64,000 bases of DNA from Prochlorococcus sp. AG-355-M18. Lineage in GTDB: Bacteria; Cyanobacteriota; Cyanobacteriia; PCC-6307; Cyanobiaceae. A model generated the notes under the pieces. It was given only the letters and a program-made list of their open reading frames with translations. It was not told the DNA's origin and did no database searches. The translations under genes and the position numbers were made by a program. The DNA lies in contig QCED01000006.1 in assembly GCA_003280725.1 (NCBI GenBank), forward strand, positions 1 through 64,000, written 5' to 3'. Of this stretch, positions 9,626 to 19,234 are shown piece by piece (within the stretch, counting starts at the first letter, position 1; the number at the start of each line of letters is the position of its first letter).

Positions 9626-9937
9626 TTATTTAGAGAAGTACCACCATGTTGCTAAAGGGATAATTGTAGCTGCTATTAATAAACCAATAACTATGTAGGT
9701 AGCAGTTGAACTTTTAGTATCTTCGGATCTCATAACATTGAAATTTGGATCAACTACGGGATTATCAATGGATGAAGGCTGACTTTTTTCGTAATTGATA
9801 ATTGTCTTTTGTTGTGTGGTGACAAATATTTTATTGAAGCTATTAAAACTTTCTGCATATGTGGTTTTAGGGATAACGAATAGTATTATGCTTGTAACGA
9901 TAAACGAAAAAAGATATTTGTTAAGATTTAGGATCAT
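9626..9937 (-). CDS. Hypothetical secreted protein with C-terminal TM
   Basis: Signal peptide ending near TYAES and C-terminal hydrophobic helix. Confidence 0.6.
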   Translation of the reverse strand: MILNLNKYLFSFIVTSIILFVIPKTTYAESFNSFNKIFVTTQQKTIINYEKSQPSSIDNPVVDPNFNVMRSEDTKSSTATYIVIGLLIAATIIPLATWWYFSK

Positions 9938-10050
9938 TTTAAAATAGTTTTGATTAATTATATATTAAAACTCTTTTGTTTGAGTTTCATTGAACTCTCT
10001 AACTAATATAATAGTTGCATTATTCAAAATATGATTAACATATTTAAAAT

Positions 10051-10677
10051 ATGGGATTCAATGGAAAATCATTAATAGTAATCGGTACAATACTCTTTAT
10101 TTTTCAAATAGCAAATTTTTTTTCAATTAAGTCAATTACTCCAGAGCTTGAAAGGGCACAAGTATTAGCTGCAATAGCTTCACTAATTATAATCTTGATA
10201 GGTTTTTTATTTAAACAATTTGAACCTCTAGCAAGTGAGAAAGCTGAGCTTAAAGGAGAAAATAAATTTTTCTTTGACACGAACATTCCAAATGAAGTTA
10301 TTGATGAACTTGCATGGGGATCTGAAGCTATATTAACTTCTACTGCAGCAGCATCAATATTAATTCACAATGATGGAGTAAATATATTGAGACGAGGTAT
10401 TACATCAAGTAATAAGTTTTTGCCTGGAGAAACTTGTATAAGATCAATAAAAGATATGAAGTTAATTTCATTAGCTAACACAAAGTTTTATCCAGGCCGA
10501 GAGGAATTTTTTAATTTTTGTCCAGGCATTCCATCTATATTAATTGTACCGATAAATAATAAGGCTTTTATATTGATAGGAGGCTGGAGTGCAAAATGTT
10601 TTACAAAGTCAGATGAAAAATGGATAAAAAATTGGTCCAAGAAAATTAACAATATTTTTTCAAATAATAATATTTAA
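10051..10677 (+). CDS. Cofactor assembly of complex C subunit B (CCB-like, DUF2930)
   Basis: Two N-terminal TMs then soluble domain (ITPELERAQVLAAIASLIIILIGFLFKQFEP) as recalled for cyanobacterial CCB proteins. Confidence 0.65.
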   Translation: MGFNGKSLIVIGTILFIFQIANFFSIKSITPELERAQVLAAIASLIIILIGFLFKQFEPLASEKAELKGENKFFFDTNIPNEVIDELAWGSEAILTSTAAASILIHNDGVNILRRGITSSNKFLPGETCIRSIKDMKLISLANTKFYPGREEFFNFCPGIPSILIVPINNKAFILIGGWSAKCFTKSDEKWIKNWSKKINNIFSNNNI

Positions 10678-11303
10678 AAATTGATCTTTGAGCTCACTCT
10701 TTTATCCTTTCCTTTGAAACTTAATGATTCTTGATTGATATCGTAATAAGCATTTTCTGAGTTGGTTTCATATTTATTTTCATTATTTTCATCTTTAATT
10801 ATATATTTTACTGGATTAAAAAATTCAATTATATTGTCTGCACCTAATTCAGCTTTTCCGGAGGTTAGTATAACGTTTTTATTTTCAAACTTGATATTAC
10901 CGCTTAATAAATAGTTAGTCTCATCTATATTCCAAATAAAATTATCTGCATTTAAGAAATCACCATCTTGAGTAAGCGTTTTTAACTTCACATTTCCTTT
11001 CAATTCTAATACTTTATTATTGCGTGATAATGTTGCCTCATCAGAATTAATAATATACTTAGTTTTTTTATCTTGAAAAATATTTATAGTTGAATTTTGT
11101 AGATGGACTTTATTTTTAAAATTATGGTAAATTGAATGGGGACTAGTTATAGAGTATTTTTTATCTCCATTCTTTGAAAAAATATTCAAATCTAAACTAT
11201 TTATCTCTTTGGTTACAAGTTTTTCTTCAATTACATTAGGAGTACATCCTAGAATGAGAATTGGAAAAATAATTATTAATTTATATATTTTATTCATACT
11301 CAA
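10674..11303 (-). CDS. LptC-like LPS export periplasmic protein
   Basis: Lipoprotein signal (ILILGCTPN) and OstA/LptC-type beta repeats. Confidence 0.7.
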   Translation of the reverse strand: MSMNKIYKLIIIFPILILGCTPNVIEEKLVTKEINSLDLNIFSKNGDKKYSITSPHSIYHNFKNKVHLQNSTINIFQDKKTKYIINSDEATLSRNNKVLELKGNVKLKTLTQDGDFLNADNFIWNIDETNYLLSGNIKFENKNVILTSGKAELGADNIIEFFNPVKYIIKDENNENKYETNSENAYYDINQESLSFKGKDKRVSSKINF

Positions 11304-12825
11304 GCTTATTAATTATTGGAGTTGGTTTTGGAAGTTTTGTGTCACCAATTAATTGGCCCCATTGTAATTGTTGTTTCCAGGGAACATCTTTTTGGTATGT
11401 TGATCCAAGTTGTAAATTTATTTTTGATGATAATTCAGGCAACAAAGGTTGTAATAATAATCCTATTATTCTAGTGCTTTCTAATACGTTATAAATAATT
11501 TCTTTTACTGCGGGTAATTTATCACTCTCTTTAATTAACAACCATGGCTGCCTTTCGTTTAAATATAAATTTGTATTTATTGCAAGGCTCAGCACTTCAT
11601 TAGCCGCTTGATCTAATTTGTAAATATTGAATTTATTAATGTAGTTTTCTACTGATGCACTAGCTAGAAACTCTAATTTATTTTCCTTTGATATTTTCTC
11701 ATTGTTAGGAACTTTATTATCAAACCATTTTCTAGACATAGATGATGTTCTATTTAGTAAATTACCAATTGTATTAGCTAAGTCATTATTAATAATGTCA
11801 ACAAATCTTCTATCTTGAAAATCCCCATCATTACCCAATGATATGTCTTTAATTAGGTACCACCTAACAGGGTCATTGCCATATTTAGAAAGCAATAAGT
11901 TTGGGTCGAGTACATTTCCCAAACTTTTACCCATTTTTTGTCCCTCTCTGGTTAGAAAACCATGCCCGAAAACTTTTTTAGGGACTTTCATCCCTGCAGA
12001 GATAAGCATTGCAGGCCAATACACCGCATGAAATCTAAGTATATCTTTTCCAATCAAATGAATGTCAGCAGGCCATCCTCCATTAATTGATTTCTCCAAT
12101 GAATGATCTGCTTTATCAGAACTAATAGCACTCACATATCCAAGTAGAGCATCAAACCATACGTAAAAAGTATGGTTATCGTAACCAGGGACTGGAATTC
12201 CCCATGAGACATTTGTCCTTGAGATTGAAAAATCTTTTAAACCCTTAGAAACAAAATTTAAAATTTCATTCCTTCTTTCAATAGGCTCTATGAAGGAAGG
12301 TTCATTAATTATTTTCTCGATTTTTTTTTGATATTTTGAAAGTTTAAAAAAAAGATTTTCTTCATTTTTCCATTCTAAATTTTTTTGATGTATGGGACAT
12401 TTGTATGTTGATGAGTTACTGGGATTGTCTTTAAATTCTTCACAACCAACGCAATACCAACCTTTTTGTACTCCCATATAGATATCATCTGATGCTTTTA
12501 CTCTTTCATAAAATTCATTGACAACCAACTCGTGATTCTTGGAGCTTGTTCGTATAAATTTATCAAATGAAATATCCCAATTTTTCCAATTAATATTGAA
12601 AATTTCAGAAATTTCATCGCAATGCGACTTTGGTTCAATCCCCTTTTCATTTGCTGTCCTTTGTATTTTTAAACCATGTTCATCAACTCCTGTGATAAAA
12701 ATGACATCTTCTCCTAATAGTCTTTTATATCTCGCTATGGCATCACAAATTAGAGTAGTGTATACACTTCCAAGGTGAGGTTTGTCATTTACATAATATA
12801 AAGGGGTAGTAATGACAAAACTCAT
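11290..12825 (-). CDS. metG: Methionyl-tRNA synthetase
   Basis: TTPLYYVNDKPHLGSVYTT, HIGH-type site, GHGFLTREGQKMGKSLGNV KMSKS-type motif. Confidence 0.97.
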   Translation of the reverse strand: MSFVITTPLYYVNDKPHLGSVYTTLICDAIARYKRLLGEDVIFITGVDEHGLKIQRTANEKGIEPKSHCDEISEIFNINWKNWDISFDKFIRTSSKNHELVVNEFYERVKASDDIYMGVQKGWYCVGCEEFKDNPSNSSTYKCPIHQKNLEWKNEENLFFKLSKYQKKIEKIINEPSFIEPIERRNEILNFVSKGLKDFSISRTNVSWGIPVPGYDNHTFYVWFDALLGYVSAISSDKADHSLEKSINGGWPADIHLIGKDILRFHAVYWPAMLISAGMKVPKKVFGHGFLTREGQKMGKSLGNVLDPNLLLSKYGNDPVRWYLIKDISLGNDGDFQDRRFVDIINNDLANTIGNLLNRTSSMSRKWFDNKVPNNEKISKENKLEFLASASVENYINKFNIYKLDQAANEVLSLAINTNLYLNERQPWLLIKESDKLPAVKEIIYNVLESTRIIGLLLQPLLPELSSKINLQLGSTYQKDVPWKQQLQWGQLIGDTKLPKPTPIINKLEYE

Positions 12826-12893
12826 AAATCGTTTTTATTAATACTAACAGATATTTTTTAAAGTAAAATAAGTTACTATATGGATCTTTTTGA

Positions 12894-14078
12894 TTAATAA
12901 ATAAACTCTAAAAGATTATTATCACTGATACTATATTTTACGTTATAAATTTTATTATTATATATTTCTATTGATACATAAAAAGTAATAAGAATTTCTA
13001 GTGAATACTCTGGAAAGTAAACTAACGCAATATTTCTTTTTTGATTGATCCACTTAACAAATATTATCTTATAAAATGATTTATTTTCATTTTTAAAGAA
13101 TAAAGATAAATATTTAAATTTATCATTTTTAATGAGATGATTATTCTCTAGTTGTCTATTTTTTGAATAATCAATAATACCTGAAATAGAATTAATACTT
13201 AAAGGTTTATAATCATTTATTTTATTATATACTTGCCTTTGTATAATTAAATCTAAATATCTTCTTAGTGGTGATGTACATTGTACATACGTTGTAAGAC
13301 CTAGTGAATCATGTTTTCCTGGTTTCACTGTAAAATAACTTTTGCCAATATATTGTTTTAAAATTATAAATTTTATCTCACTATCTTTGTATTTGTTAAG
13401 TATTTCATATGGATTACAATTTATTTTTTGAATTCTATATATAGCTCCTAAATTATTTTTATTTAAAAATAAACTTGTAACATATCCCATTAATATCATT
13501 GCTTCAGCAACAATAATATGTGAAATTGTATTATCAAATTTTGTTATACTAATTTTATTTTTATATAACTCAATTTTACTATTATGACTTTCAATATTTA
13601 TTGCACCTTGTTTTTTTCTAAATGCTATACTTTTTTCTAGTAGATTTTTTATTTCAACTAATTCAATTTCTTCTTTGGGTTCTAATTCCAAAATTTCATT
13701 TGCATCCTCATATGTTAATTGATATTTAGGTTTTATAATTGCTTCAATTATTTCATAATTATTTATTGAGCCATCATTCTTGAATTCTATTCCTGCGCTA
13801 ATTGTTTCTGATTTTTTATTTTGAGCTAGATTTGACTTTTCAAGAATTTCTTTAGGTAGCATTGGAACATATTGATCTATCAAATATAAACTGCTATTTT
13901 TCCTTCTTGCATCAAGATCAATATTAGAGTCATGCAAAAAAAGCTTGCAAGGGTTACTGATATGTATCCATAGTTTTTTTATCTTTCTTTCTTTTATTTC
14001 TAAGGATATTGCATCATCCACTTCATGTGGATCTTCAGAATCAATAATGTATGTTTTTAAATTAGTTAAATCTTTCAA
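12894..14078 (-). CDS. RNB-domain ribonuclease (RNase II/R family), short form
   Basis: IDSEDPHEVDDAISLEI and SPLRRYLDLIIQRQV motifs. Confidence 0.85.
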   Translation of the reverse strand: MKDLTNLKTYIIDSEDPHEVDDAISLEIKERKIKKLWIHISNPCKLFLHDSNIDLDARRKNSSLYLIDQYVPMLPKEILEKSNLAQNKKSETISAGIEFKNDGSINNYEIIEAIIKPKYQLTYEDANEILELEPKEEIELVEIKNLLEKSIAFRKKQGAINIESHNSKIELYKNKISITKFDNTISHIIVAEAMILMGYVTSLFLNKNNLGAIYRIQKINCNPYEILNKYKDSEIKFIILKQYIGKSYFTVKPGKHDSLGLTTYVQCTSPLRRYLDLIIQRQVYNKINDYKPLSINSISGIIDYSKNRQLENNHLIKNDKFKYLSLFFKNENKSFYKIIFVKWINQKRNIALVYFPEYSLEILITFYVSIEIYNNKIYNVKYSISDNNLLEFIY

Positions 14079-14126
14079 ATATGTGAAATATTAATTAATT
14101 CCCCAACTATATTCAGTATGAAGAAA

Positions 14127-14348
14127 TTAGCCTTCAGGATTTACAAAGGGTAAGAGAGCGACAATTCTGGCTCTTTTTACAGCTAATGTAAGATCTCTTT
14201 GTTGTTTTGAGGTTAACCCAGTCATCCTCCTTGGTAGAATTTTACCCCTCTCAGTAATGAATTTTTTTAGGAGTTCAACATCCTTGTAGTCTATGGGATC
14301 TCCAGGTTTGATAGGTGATAATTGTTTTTTAAAAATTGAATTAGGCAT
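14127..14348 (-). CDS. rpsR: 30S ribosomal protein S18
   Basis: [50 protein letters not shown]. Confidence 0.97.
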   Translation of the reverse strand: MPNSIFKKQLSPIKPGDPIDYKDVELLKKFITERGKILPRRMTGLTSKQQRDLTLAVKRARIVALLPFVNPEG

Positions 14349-14360
14349 GATTAGATTTAA

Positions 14361-14555
14361 TTACTTTATTTCTTTGTGTACAGTCATTCTATTTAAATGA
14401 GGATTAAACTTTTTTAGTTCTAATCTTTCAGTTGTATTTCTGCGATTCTTTTCAGTAGTATATCTTGATACGCCATTAGACCTCTTAGGGTCTGTGCTTG
14501 TCCTAGCTTCAGTACATTCCAGGGTCACTACAACTCTTGTCCCTTTTTTTGCCAT
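14361..14555 (-). CDS. rpmG: 50S ribosomal protein L33
   Basis: [20 protein letters not shown]...[33 protein letters not shown]; internal ATG preferred over track start. Confidence 0.95.
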   Translation of the reverse strand: MAKKGTRVVVTLECTEARTSTDPKRSNGVSRYTTEKNRRNTTERLELKKFNPHLNRMTVHKEIK

Positions 14556-14656
14556 TTTAATTAATACTTTATTGTATAATTTTCTATTGTACATCTTCAA
14601 CAAACTTTTTTGAAGATATTATTATTTCTTTTATCATCATTGAATAAAAAATATAT

Positions 14657-17101
14657 ATGAAAGTTTCTCAAAATTGGCTGAAAAATTTAGTAGAAATTAA
14701 TTCTACTCCTCACGATCTCTCTGAGAAATTGTCTATTGGTGGATTTGAAGTTGAATCATTAGAAGATTGTTCAGAAAATGTAAATGGTGTCGTTTTAGGT
14801 AAGGTTTTATCTGTTGTAAAACACGAAGGATCTGATAAACTTTCTATTTGTCAAGTTGATATTGGTACTTCGAGGAATTTACAAATTATCTGTGGAGCGA
14901 TAAATATTAAACCAAATATTTATGTTTATGTTGCTACTGTTGGTGCGATCTTAAGTGCAGTTAATTTAACTATAAAAAGGAACGAAATTAGAGGTGTGAT
15001 GAGTGAAGGAATGATATGTTCACTGCAGGAACTTGGATTAGAAGAATCCAGCAAAGGGATAGAGATAATTGATGAAGATTTAGCCTTGCAACATGAATTG
15101 GGCACTCCAGCATCTAATTTGCTTCAATTAAATGATTTTGTATATGATTTAGCAATTACAGCTAATAGACCTGATGGAATGTCGGTTATAGGTATAGCAC
15201 GCGAAATTTCTGCTCTTTTAGAATCAAAACTAAATTTTCCAGAATTAAACAATAAATATAATATCCATTTACTTAAAGGAATTAAACTTTGCCCAGATGC
15301 CGTAACATCTGATTGCATTTATACAATAAGCTGTATTGATGGCGTAAGTGGAGAAAAATTATCGCCAAGATGGCTTAAAGACCGTATAGAAAAATCAGGT
15401 ATAAAATCTATTAATCTCCTTGTAGATTTAACAAACTATATTCTTTTAGAACAAGGCCAACCATTACATGCGTTTGATAAAGATAAACTAACAAAATTAA
15501 TTGGAAAAGAAGTTACTCCCGATGATTTCTCTGTAAGAAAAGCCAAAGATAGCGAAAATCTTTTATGTTTGGACGGTAAAAAATATAACTTAAATCAAAA
15601 TATCACAGTAATTACTTGTTGCGACAAGCCGGTCGCCATTGCTGGGGTGATAGGTGGTTTAGAGACTTCTGTAACCAACAAGACCTCATCTATTTACCTT
15701 GAAGCCGCTGTTTTTAATCCAGGTACTATACGAAAATCTTCAAAGGCGGTTGGCATAAGAACAGAATCTAGCAGCAGATATGAAAAAGGGATTTCATCTA
15801 AAAATACGATAGGTGCTGTTACCAGGGCAATTAATCTTTTAGAAAAATATTTTGCTATTAATTTACCAACCATAAATACTTCGAATTTAATAAATAATGA
15901 GGAAATTTTTATTAAATTACGCAGAAATCGAATACATAAAATTCTAGGCCCATTAATTATTAACGATCAATTTGAAAAAAGAAATTTAACTGACACTGAA
16001 ATAGTCGATAAATTAACACTAATAGGTTGTACTTTAATGAATAAAGAATATGGCTGGGATGTAGCAGTAATTCCTAATAGATCACAAGATTTAACAAGAG
16101 AAATAGATTTAATTGAAGAAATTGGGAGATTAATAGGGTATGACAGATTTGACCTAAATCTTCCTAATCCAATCAAGCCTGGGAAATTGTCATCAGAGCA
16201 ATTGGCATTGAGAAAAGTAAAAAATGGTTTTATAGAAAATGGTTTTAATGAGGTACTTAGCTACTCTCTTGTTCCAGAAGATAAAGAAACACTTATAAAG
16301 ATTTCTAATCCTTTGTTATTAGAAACTAGCTGCCTCAGAGATAATATTTGGAAAGGACATTTGGAGATTGTTAACCGAAATATAAAGGCGGGACAAACAA
16401 GTTGTTATATTTTTGAAATTGGTAATGTTTTTCATAAGAATAATGACATTATTCAAGAAGAAGTACTGAACGGTCTAATTTTTGGTGATAGAAAATTTGG
16501 TAAATGGGTAAATTCGGATAAGGATAATGATCTTAATTATTATCAAGCTAGGGGAAAGTTAAAGGAAGCTTTAGCATGTTTGAATATAAAAATTGATGAT
16601 AAACCTACTGATTCAATCGAATTTCTTCATCCAGGAAGAACAGCTAAATTAATTATTGAAGGTAAAGATGCAGGTTATTTTGGTGAGATTCATCCCAATC
16701 TTGTATTAGAAAAGAAGTCATTAAAAAAAGTTTATTTATTTAGCATAAATGTTGATAAGCTTTTGGTAGCTAGTACGAGAAAAAATAAATGGATTCCAAT
16801 ATTTAAGCAATACCCAACTGTTCCGAAAATGGAAAGGGATATAAATTTTATTTTTAGTAAGAAATTTTTAATTAGCGAAATAACATCACAAATAAGAAAA
16901 ACAGGAAAGAATCTCCTAGAGGATGTATATTTAATTGATGTTTTTGAAGATATTAAACTTGGAGATGATCATGTAAGTTATACATTTAGACTATCTTATA
17001 GAGATAAAGATAAAACATTACTAGACTCAGACATTTCATCAATACATTCAAATATCATTTCTAAAGTTGAAAAATGTTTCAATACTAAATTGAGAGATTA
17101 A
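14657..17101 (+). CDS. pheT: Phenylalanyl-tRNA synthetase beta subunit
   Basis: MKVSQNWLKNLVEI, EMAP-like tRNA-binding domain, B3/B5 and FDX-ACB domains. Confidence 0.97.
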   Translation: MKVSQNWLKNLVEINSTPHDLSEKLSIGGFEVESLEDCSENVNGVVLGKVLSVVKHEGSDKLSICQVDIGTSRNLQIICGAINIKPNIYVYVATVGAILSAVNLTIKRNEIRGVMSEGMICSLQELGLEESSKGIEIIDEDLALQHELGTPASNLLQLNDFVYDLAITANRPDGMSVIGIAREISALLESKLNFPELNNKYNIHLLKGIKLCPDAVTSDCIYTISCIDGVSGEKLSPRWLKDRIEKSGIKSINLLVDLTNYILLEQGQPLHAFDKDKLTKLIGKEVTPDDFSVRKAKDSENLLCLDGKKYNLNQNITVITCCDKPVAIAGVIGGLETSVTNKTSSIYLEAAVFNPGTIRKSSKAVGIRTESSSRYEKGISSKNTIGAVTRAINLLEKYFAINLPTINTSNLINNEEIFIKLRRNRIHKILGPLIINDQFEKRNLTDTEIVDKLTLIGCTLMNKEYGWDVAVIPNRSQDLTREIDLIEEIGRLIGYDRFDLNLPNPIKPGKLSSEQLALRKVKNGFIENGFNEVLSYSLVPEDKETLIKISNPLLLETSCLRDNIWKGHLEIVNRNIKAGQTSCYIFEIGNVFHKNNDIIQEEVLNGLIFGDRKFGKWVNSDKDNDLNYYQARGKLKEALACLNIKIDDKPTDSIEFLHPGRTAKLIIEGKDAGYFGEIHPNLVLEKKSLKKVYLFSINVDKLLVASTRKNKWIPIFKQYPTVPKMERDINFIFSKKFLISEITSQIRKTGKNLLEDVYLIDVFEDIKLGDDHVSYTFRLSYRDKDKTLLDSDISSIHSNIISKVEKCFNTKLRD

Positions 17102-17112
17102 TTGTATTGTTA

Positions 17113-17155
17113 ATCTTATATGAGACTAAAACCTAGTCTATTAATAATTCTAATA
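17113..17155. repeat. AGACT-N7-AGTCT repeat, copy 1
   Basis: CTTATATGAGACTAAAACCTAGTCT...; inverted arms at 17123-17139. Confidence 0.55.
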
Positions 17156-17206
17156 TAAGATAAATAATAATCGTATAAATCCAATTCATGTAGTAATATA
17201 AAACTC

Positions 17207-17455
17207 ATGATGCATTTGCTCTCTCTATTACTATCTTCAGTACTATGGGTACAAGTTCCCCAGTGGTCAGACGATTGGTCAAAATGTTCTGTTGATGTTC
17301 CTGATGCTTCATGTCATTGGTATGTTGCTGCTCCTGATAACACTTTTGGTGAAGGGTTTGATTGGGCCAGCGCTCCTTGGTTTGACGCAAATGGATTAGG
17401 CGATATCCCAAGTATTGATAAGCAAACGGCTATGCAAAAGCTTCAAGCTAAGTAG
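17207..17455 (+). CDS. Small secreted/anchored hypothetical protein with Cys pair
   Basis: MMHLLSLLLSSVLWVQVPQWSDDWSKCSVDVPDASCHWYVAAPDNTFGEGFDWASAPWFDANGLGDIPSIDKQTAMQKLQAK; less AT-rich than flanks. Confidence 0.7.
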   Translation: MMHLLSLLLSSVLWVQVPQWSDDWSKCSVDVPDASCHWYVAAPDNTFGEGFDWASAPWFDANGLGDIPSIDKQTAMQKLQAK

Positions 17456-17475
17456 TACTGTCTATAAGGCAGTAC
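17455..17475. other. Hairpin GTACTGTC-TATAA-GGCAGTAC at stop codon of 17207 ORF
   Basis: 8-bp stem (one G-T wobble), 5-nt loop; no following T tract. Confidence 0.45.
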
Positions 17476-17648
17476 GGATAGGTATTAAAGTCTTTTATAG
17501 CAGTACTTTTCAGATAATATTATTTTCTTGGACATTGGAAGGACATAAATTATTGATTTATTAATCAATTTTTTATTTTTCTCACATTAAGTAATTTTGG
17601 CATAGTTAATTCAAATTGATAAATTAATATATAGATCTTGTTGATCTA

Positions 17649-17692
17649 GTATGAGACTTTATAATAGACTAATAATAAGTCTTATATAAGAA
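17649..17692. repeat. AGACT-N7-AGTCT repeat, copy 2
   Basis: TATGAGACTTTATAATAGACTAATAATAAGTCTTATATAAGAAT; inverted arms 17666-17682. Confidence 0.65.
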
Positions 17693-17833
17693 TTGCTATA
17701 CAAATAAACTTCTTATATTTTTTACCAAATAAATTCTATTTTAATTTCCTTTTTTAAAGTAATTTCATCAATTAATTTAAAATAGTAAATAATTGATGAT
17801 TATCAGCAATATTATTAACTCGCAGTGATCTTA

Positions 17834-17877
17834 TATGAGACTTTTTATAAGACTTATATTAAGTCTTATATGAGAAT
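17834..17877. repeat. AGACT-N7-AGTCT repeat, copy 3
   Basis: TATGAGACTTTTTATAAGACTTATATTAAGTCTTATATGAGAAT; inverted arms 17850-17866; 38/44 identical to copy 2, ungapped. Confidence 0.65.
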
Positions 17878-17884
17878 AAATATA

Positions 17885-18901
17885 CTAATTTCTATATAGA
17901 TTTTTTAGTAATTGATACGCTTCATTTAATTTTCTCATTTGGTCTGTTGAACCTCCAGCATCAGGATGCGTCTCTAAGGCTATTGATTTATAGGCCTCCC
18001 TAATTTTACGTAATGTATGAGCTGATCCTGGGGATGTAGATAAATTCAATAATTTAAGTGCGCCTTGTACTGTCATTGTTGAGTCCAAAGTTTCAAATGA
18101 ATTAGATCTGTTATTTCGCTTAAACCTACTTACAAACCTCCTCATTAGTGTTGGTATCCTATTTATTAAATCTGATGTAGCAAAAGGGTCCTCTAAAACG
18201 CCAATCATTAATAAAACAATTTCAAGGGATGGATTTTTCTTTATCCAAAATGGGCATAATTCTGACATAAATTTATTGGCTGCACTCCACGTAAAGGGTA
18301 GATTATCTGTTCCATCAAGATTTGGCCATATATCCCTTCCAAACCAATCCATCGCAGCTTCTACTACATGATCGTTAGGAACTGTTCCATATAAAGTTTT
18401 CCAATGACTAATTAACGCTATTCGACATTTTATTAATTCATTTTCCTTAATTGTGTTAATAATTTGAATATCATTAATATTCTCTTTTAATTTTTCACTA
18501 TTAATACTTCTTCTTAGATTATTTACTTTTTTTTCAACAAAATTAGGAAGGCTTATGTTTAAGTTAGCTTTTTCTTTGTATTTATCGTTATTTATAACTT
18601 TTTTATTTAATGATATCTCATTAACTTCTTCTTTAATGTCTGATTTAATTAATACCAGTGCAGCGTTTTCATCAATATTTAAATTTTTATTATTATTTTT
18701 TATCTCGTTAAAGTCTATTTCTTGCTGTTGGTTCTTAGGTAGTAAATCATCTTCTTGAAGAAGTTCTTTGAGTATCTTCTCAATTACAGGACCTCTTGAT
18801 CTAAATCCCCACTCTTTTCGTAATTGATCAAACCTGTATATTAGCTCCTCAGGTAAATCAATAGAAATTCTTTTTGTATTTGAATTTTCTGGTATATTCA
18901 A
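17885..18901 (-). CDS. Protein with RHH-like N-terminus and C-terminal J-domain
   Basis: N-term KRISIDLPEELIYRFDQLRKEWGFRSRGPVIEKILKELL; C-term IREAYKSIALETHPDAGGSTDQMRKLNEAYQLL (HPD intact). Confidence 0.82.
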   Translation of the reverse strand: MNIPENSNTKRISIDLPEELIYRFDQLRKEWGFRSRGPVIEKILKELLQEDDLLPKNQQQEIDFNEIKNNNKNLNIDENAALVLIKSDIKEEVNEISLNKKVINNDKYKEKANLNISLPNFVEKKVNNLRRSINSEKLKENINDIQIINTIKENELIKCRIALISHWKTLYGTVPNDHVVEAAMDWFGRDIWPNLDGTDNLPFTWSAANKFMSELCPFWIKKNPSLEIVLLMIGVLEDPFATSDLINRIPTLMRRFVSRFKRNNRSNSFETLDSTMTVQGALKLLNLSTSPGSAHTLRKIREAYKSIALETHPDAGGSTDQMRKLNEAYQLLKNLYRN

Positions 18902-19051
18902 TAATATTTTAATTGATTAGTAAGGAATTTATTTAATTTTATTCAAAAAAAATTTAAAGTCCACATGGAATATTGTTTTTAAATTAAAATTAACCAAATT
19001 TTATTTCACAGGTCAGTTAAGTATTTTTTTATAATAATTAAAAAAAGAAAA

Positions 19052-19231
19052 ATGTTTAATTGTTATTTCAATTCATCTAAAGAAAAAAAGAGTTTTTATC
19101 AACATAAGAAATTAGAAATGCTCAATTATATTAAAGATTCACTTGAACGTAAAATCGCCTCCGTAACAGCTTCAATAGAAGTTTTAGAAAGCCAAATAAG
19201 CAGGGATGAAGAAGCCGGAGTATCTAATTAG
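19052..19231 (+). CDS. Small hypothetical protein (59 aa)
   Basis: MFNCYFNSSKEKKSFYQHKKLEMLNYIKDSLERKIASVTASIEVLESQISRDEEAGVSN*. Confidence 0.5.
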   Translation: MFNCYFNSSKEKKSFYQHKKLEMLNYIKDSLERKIASVTASIEVLESQISRDEEAGVSN

Positions 19232-19234
19232 CAC

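Noticed and set aside
17205-17411. 68-aa minus-strand ORF opposite the 17207 gene
   Set aside because: His/Gln-rich translation typical of an antisense artefact; the plus-strand ORF has a signal-like N-terminus and sensible composition.
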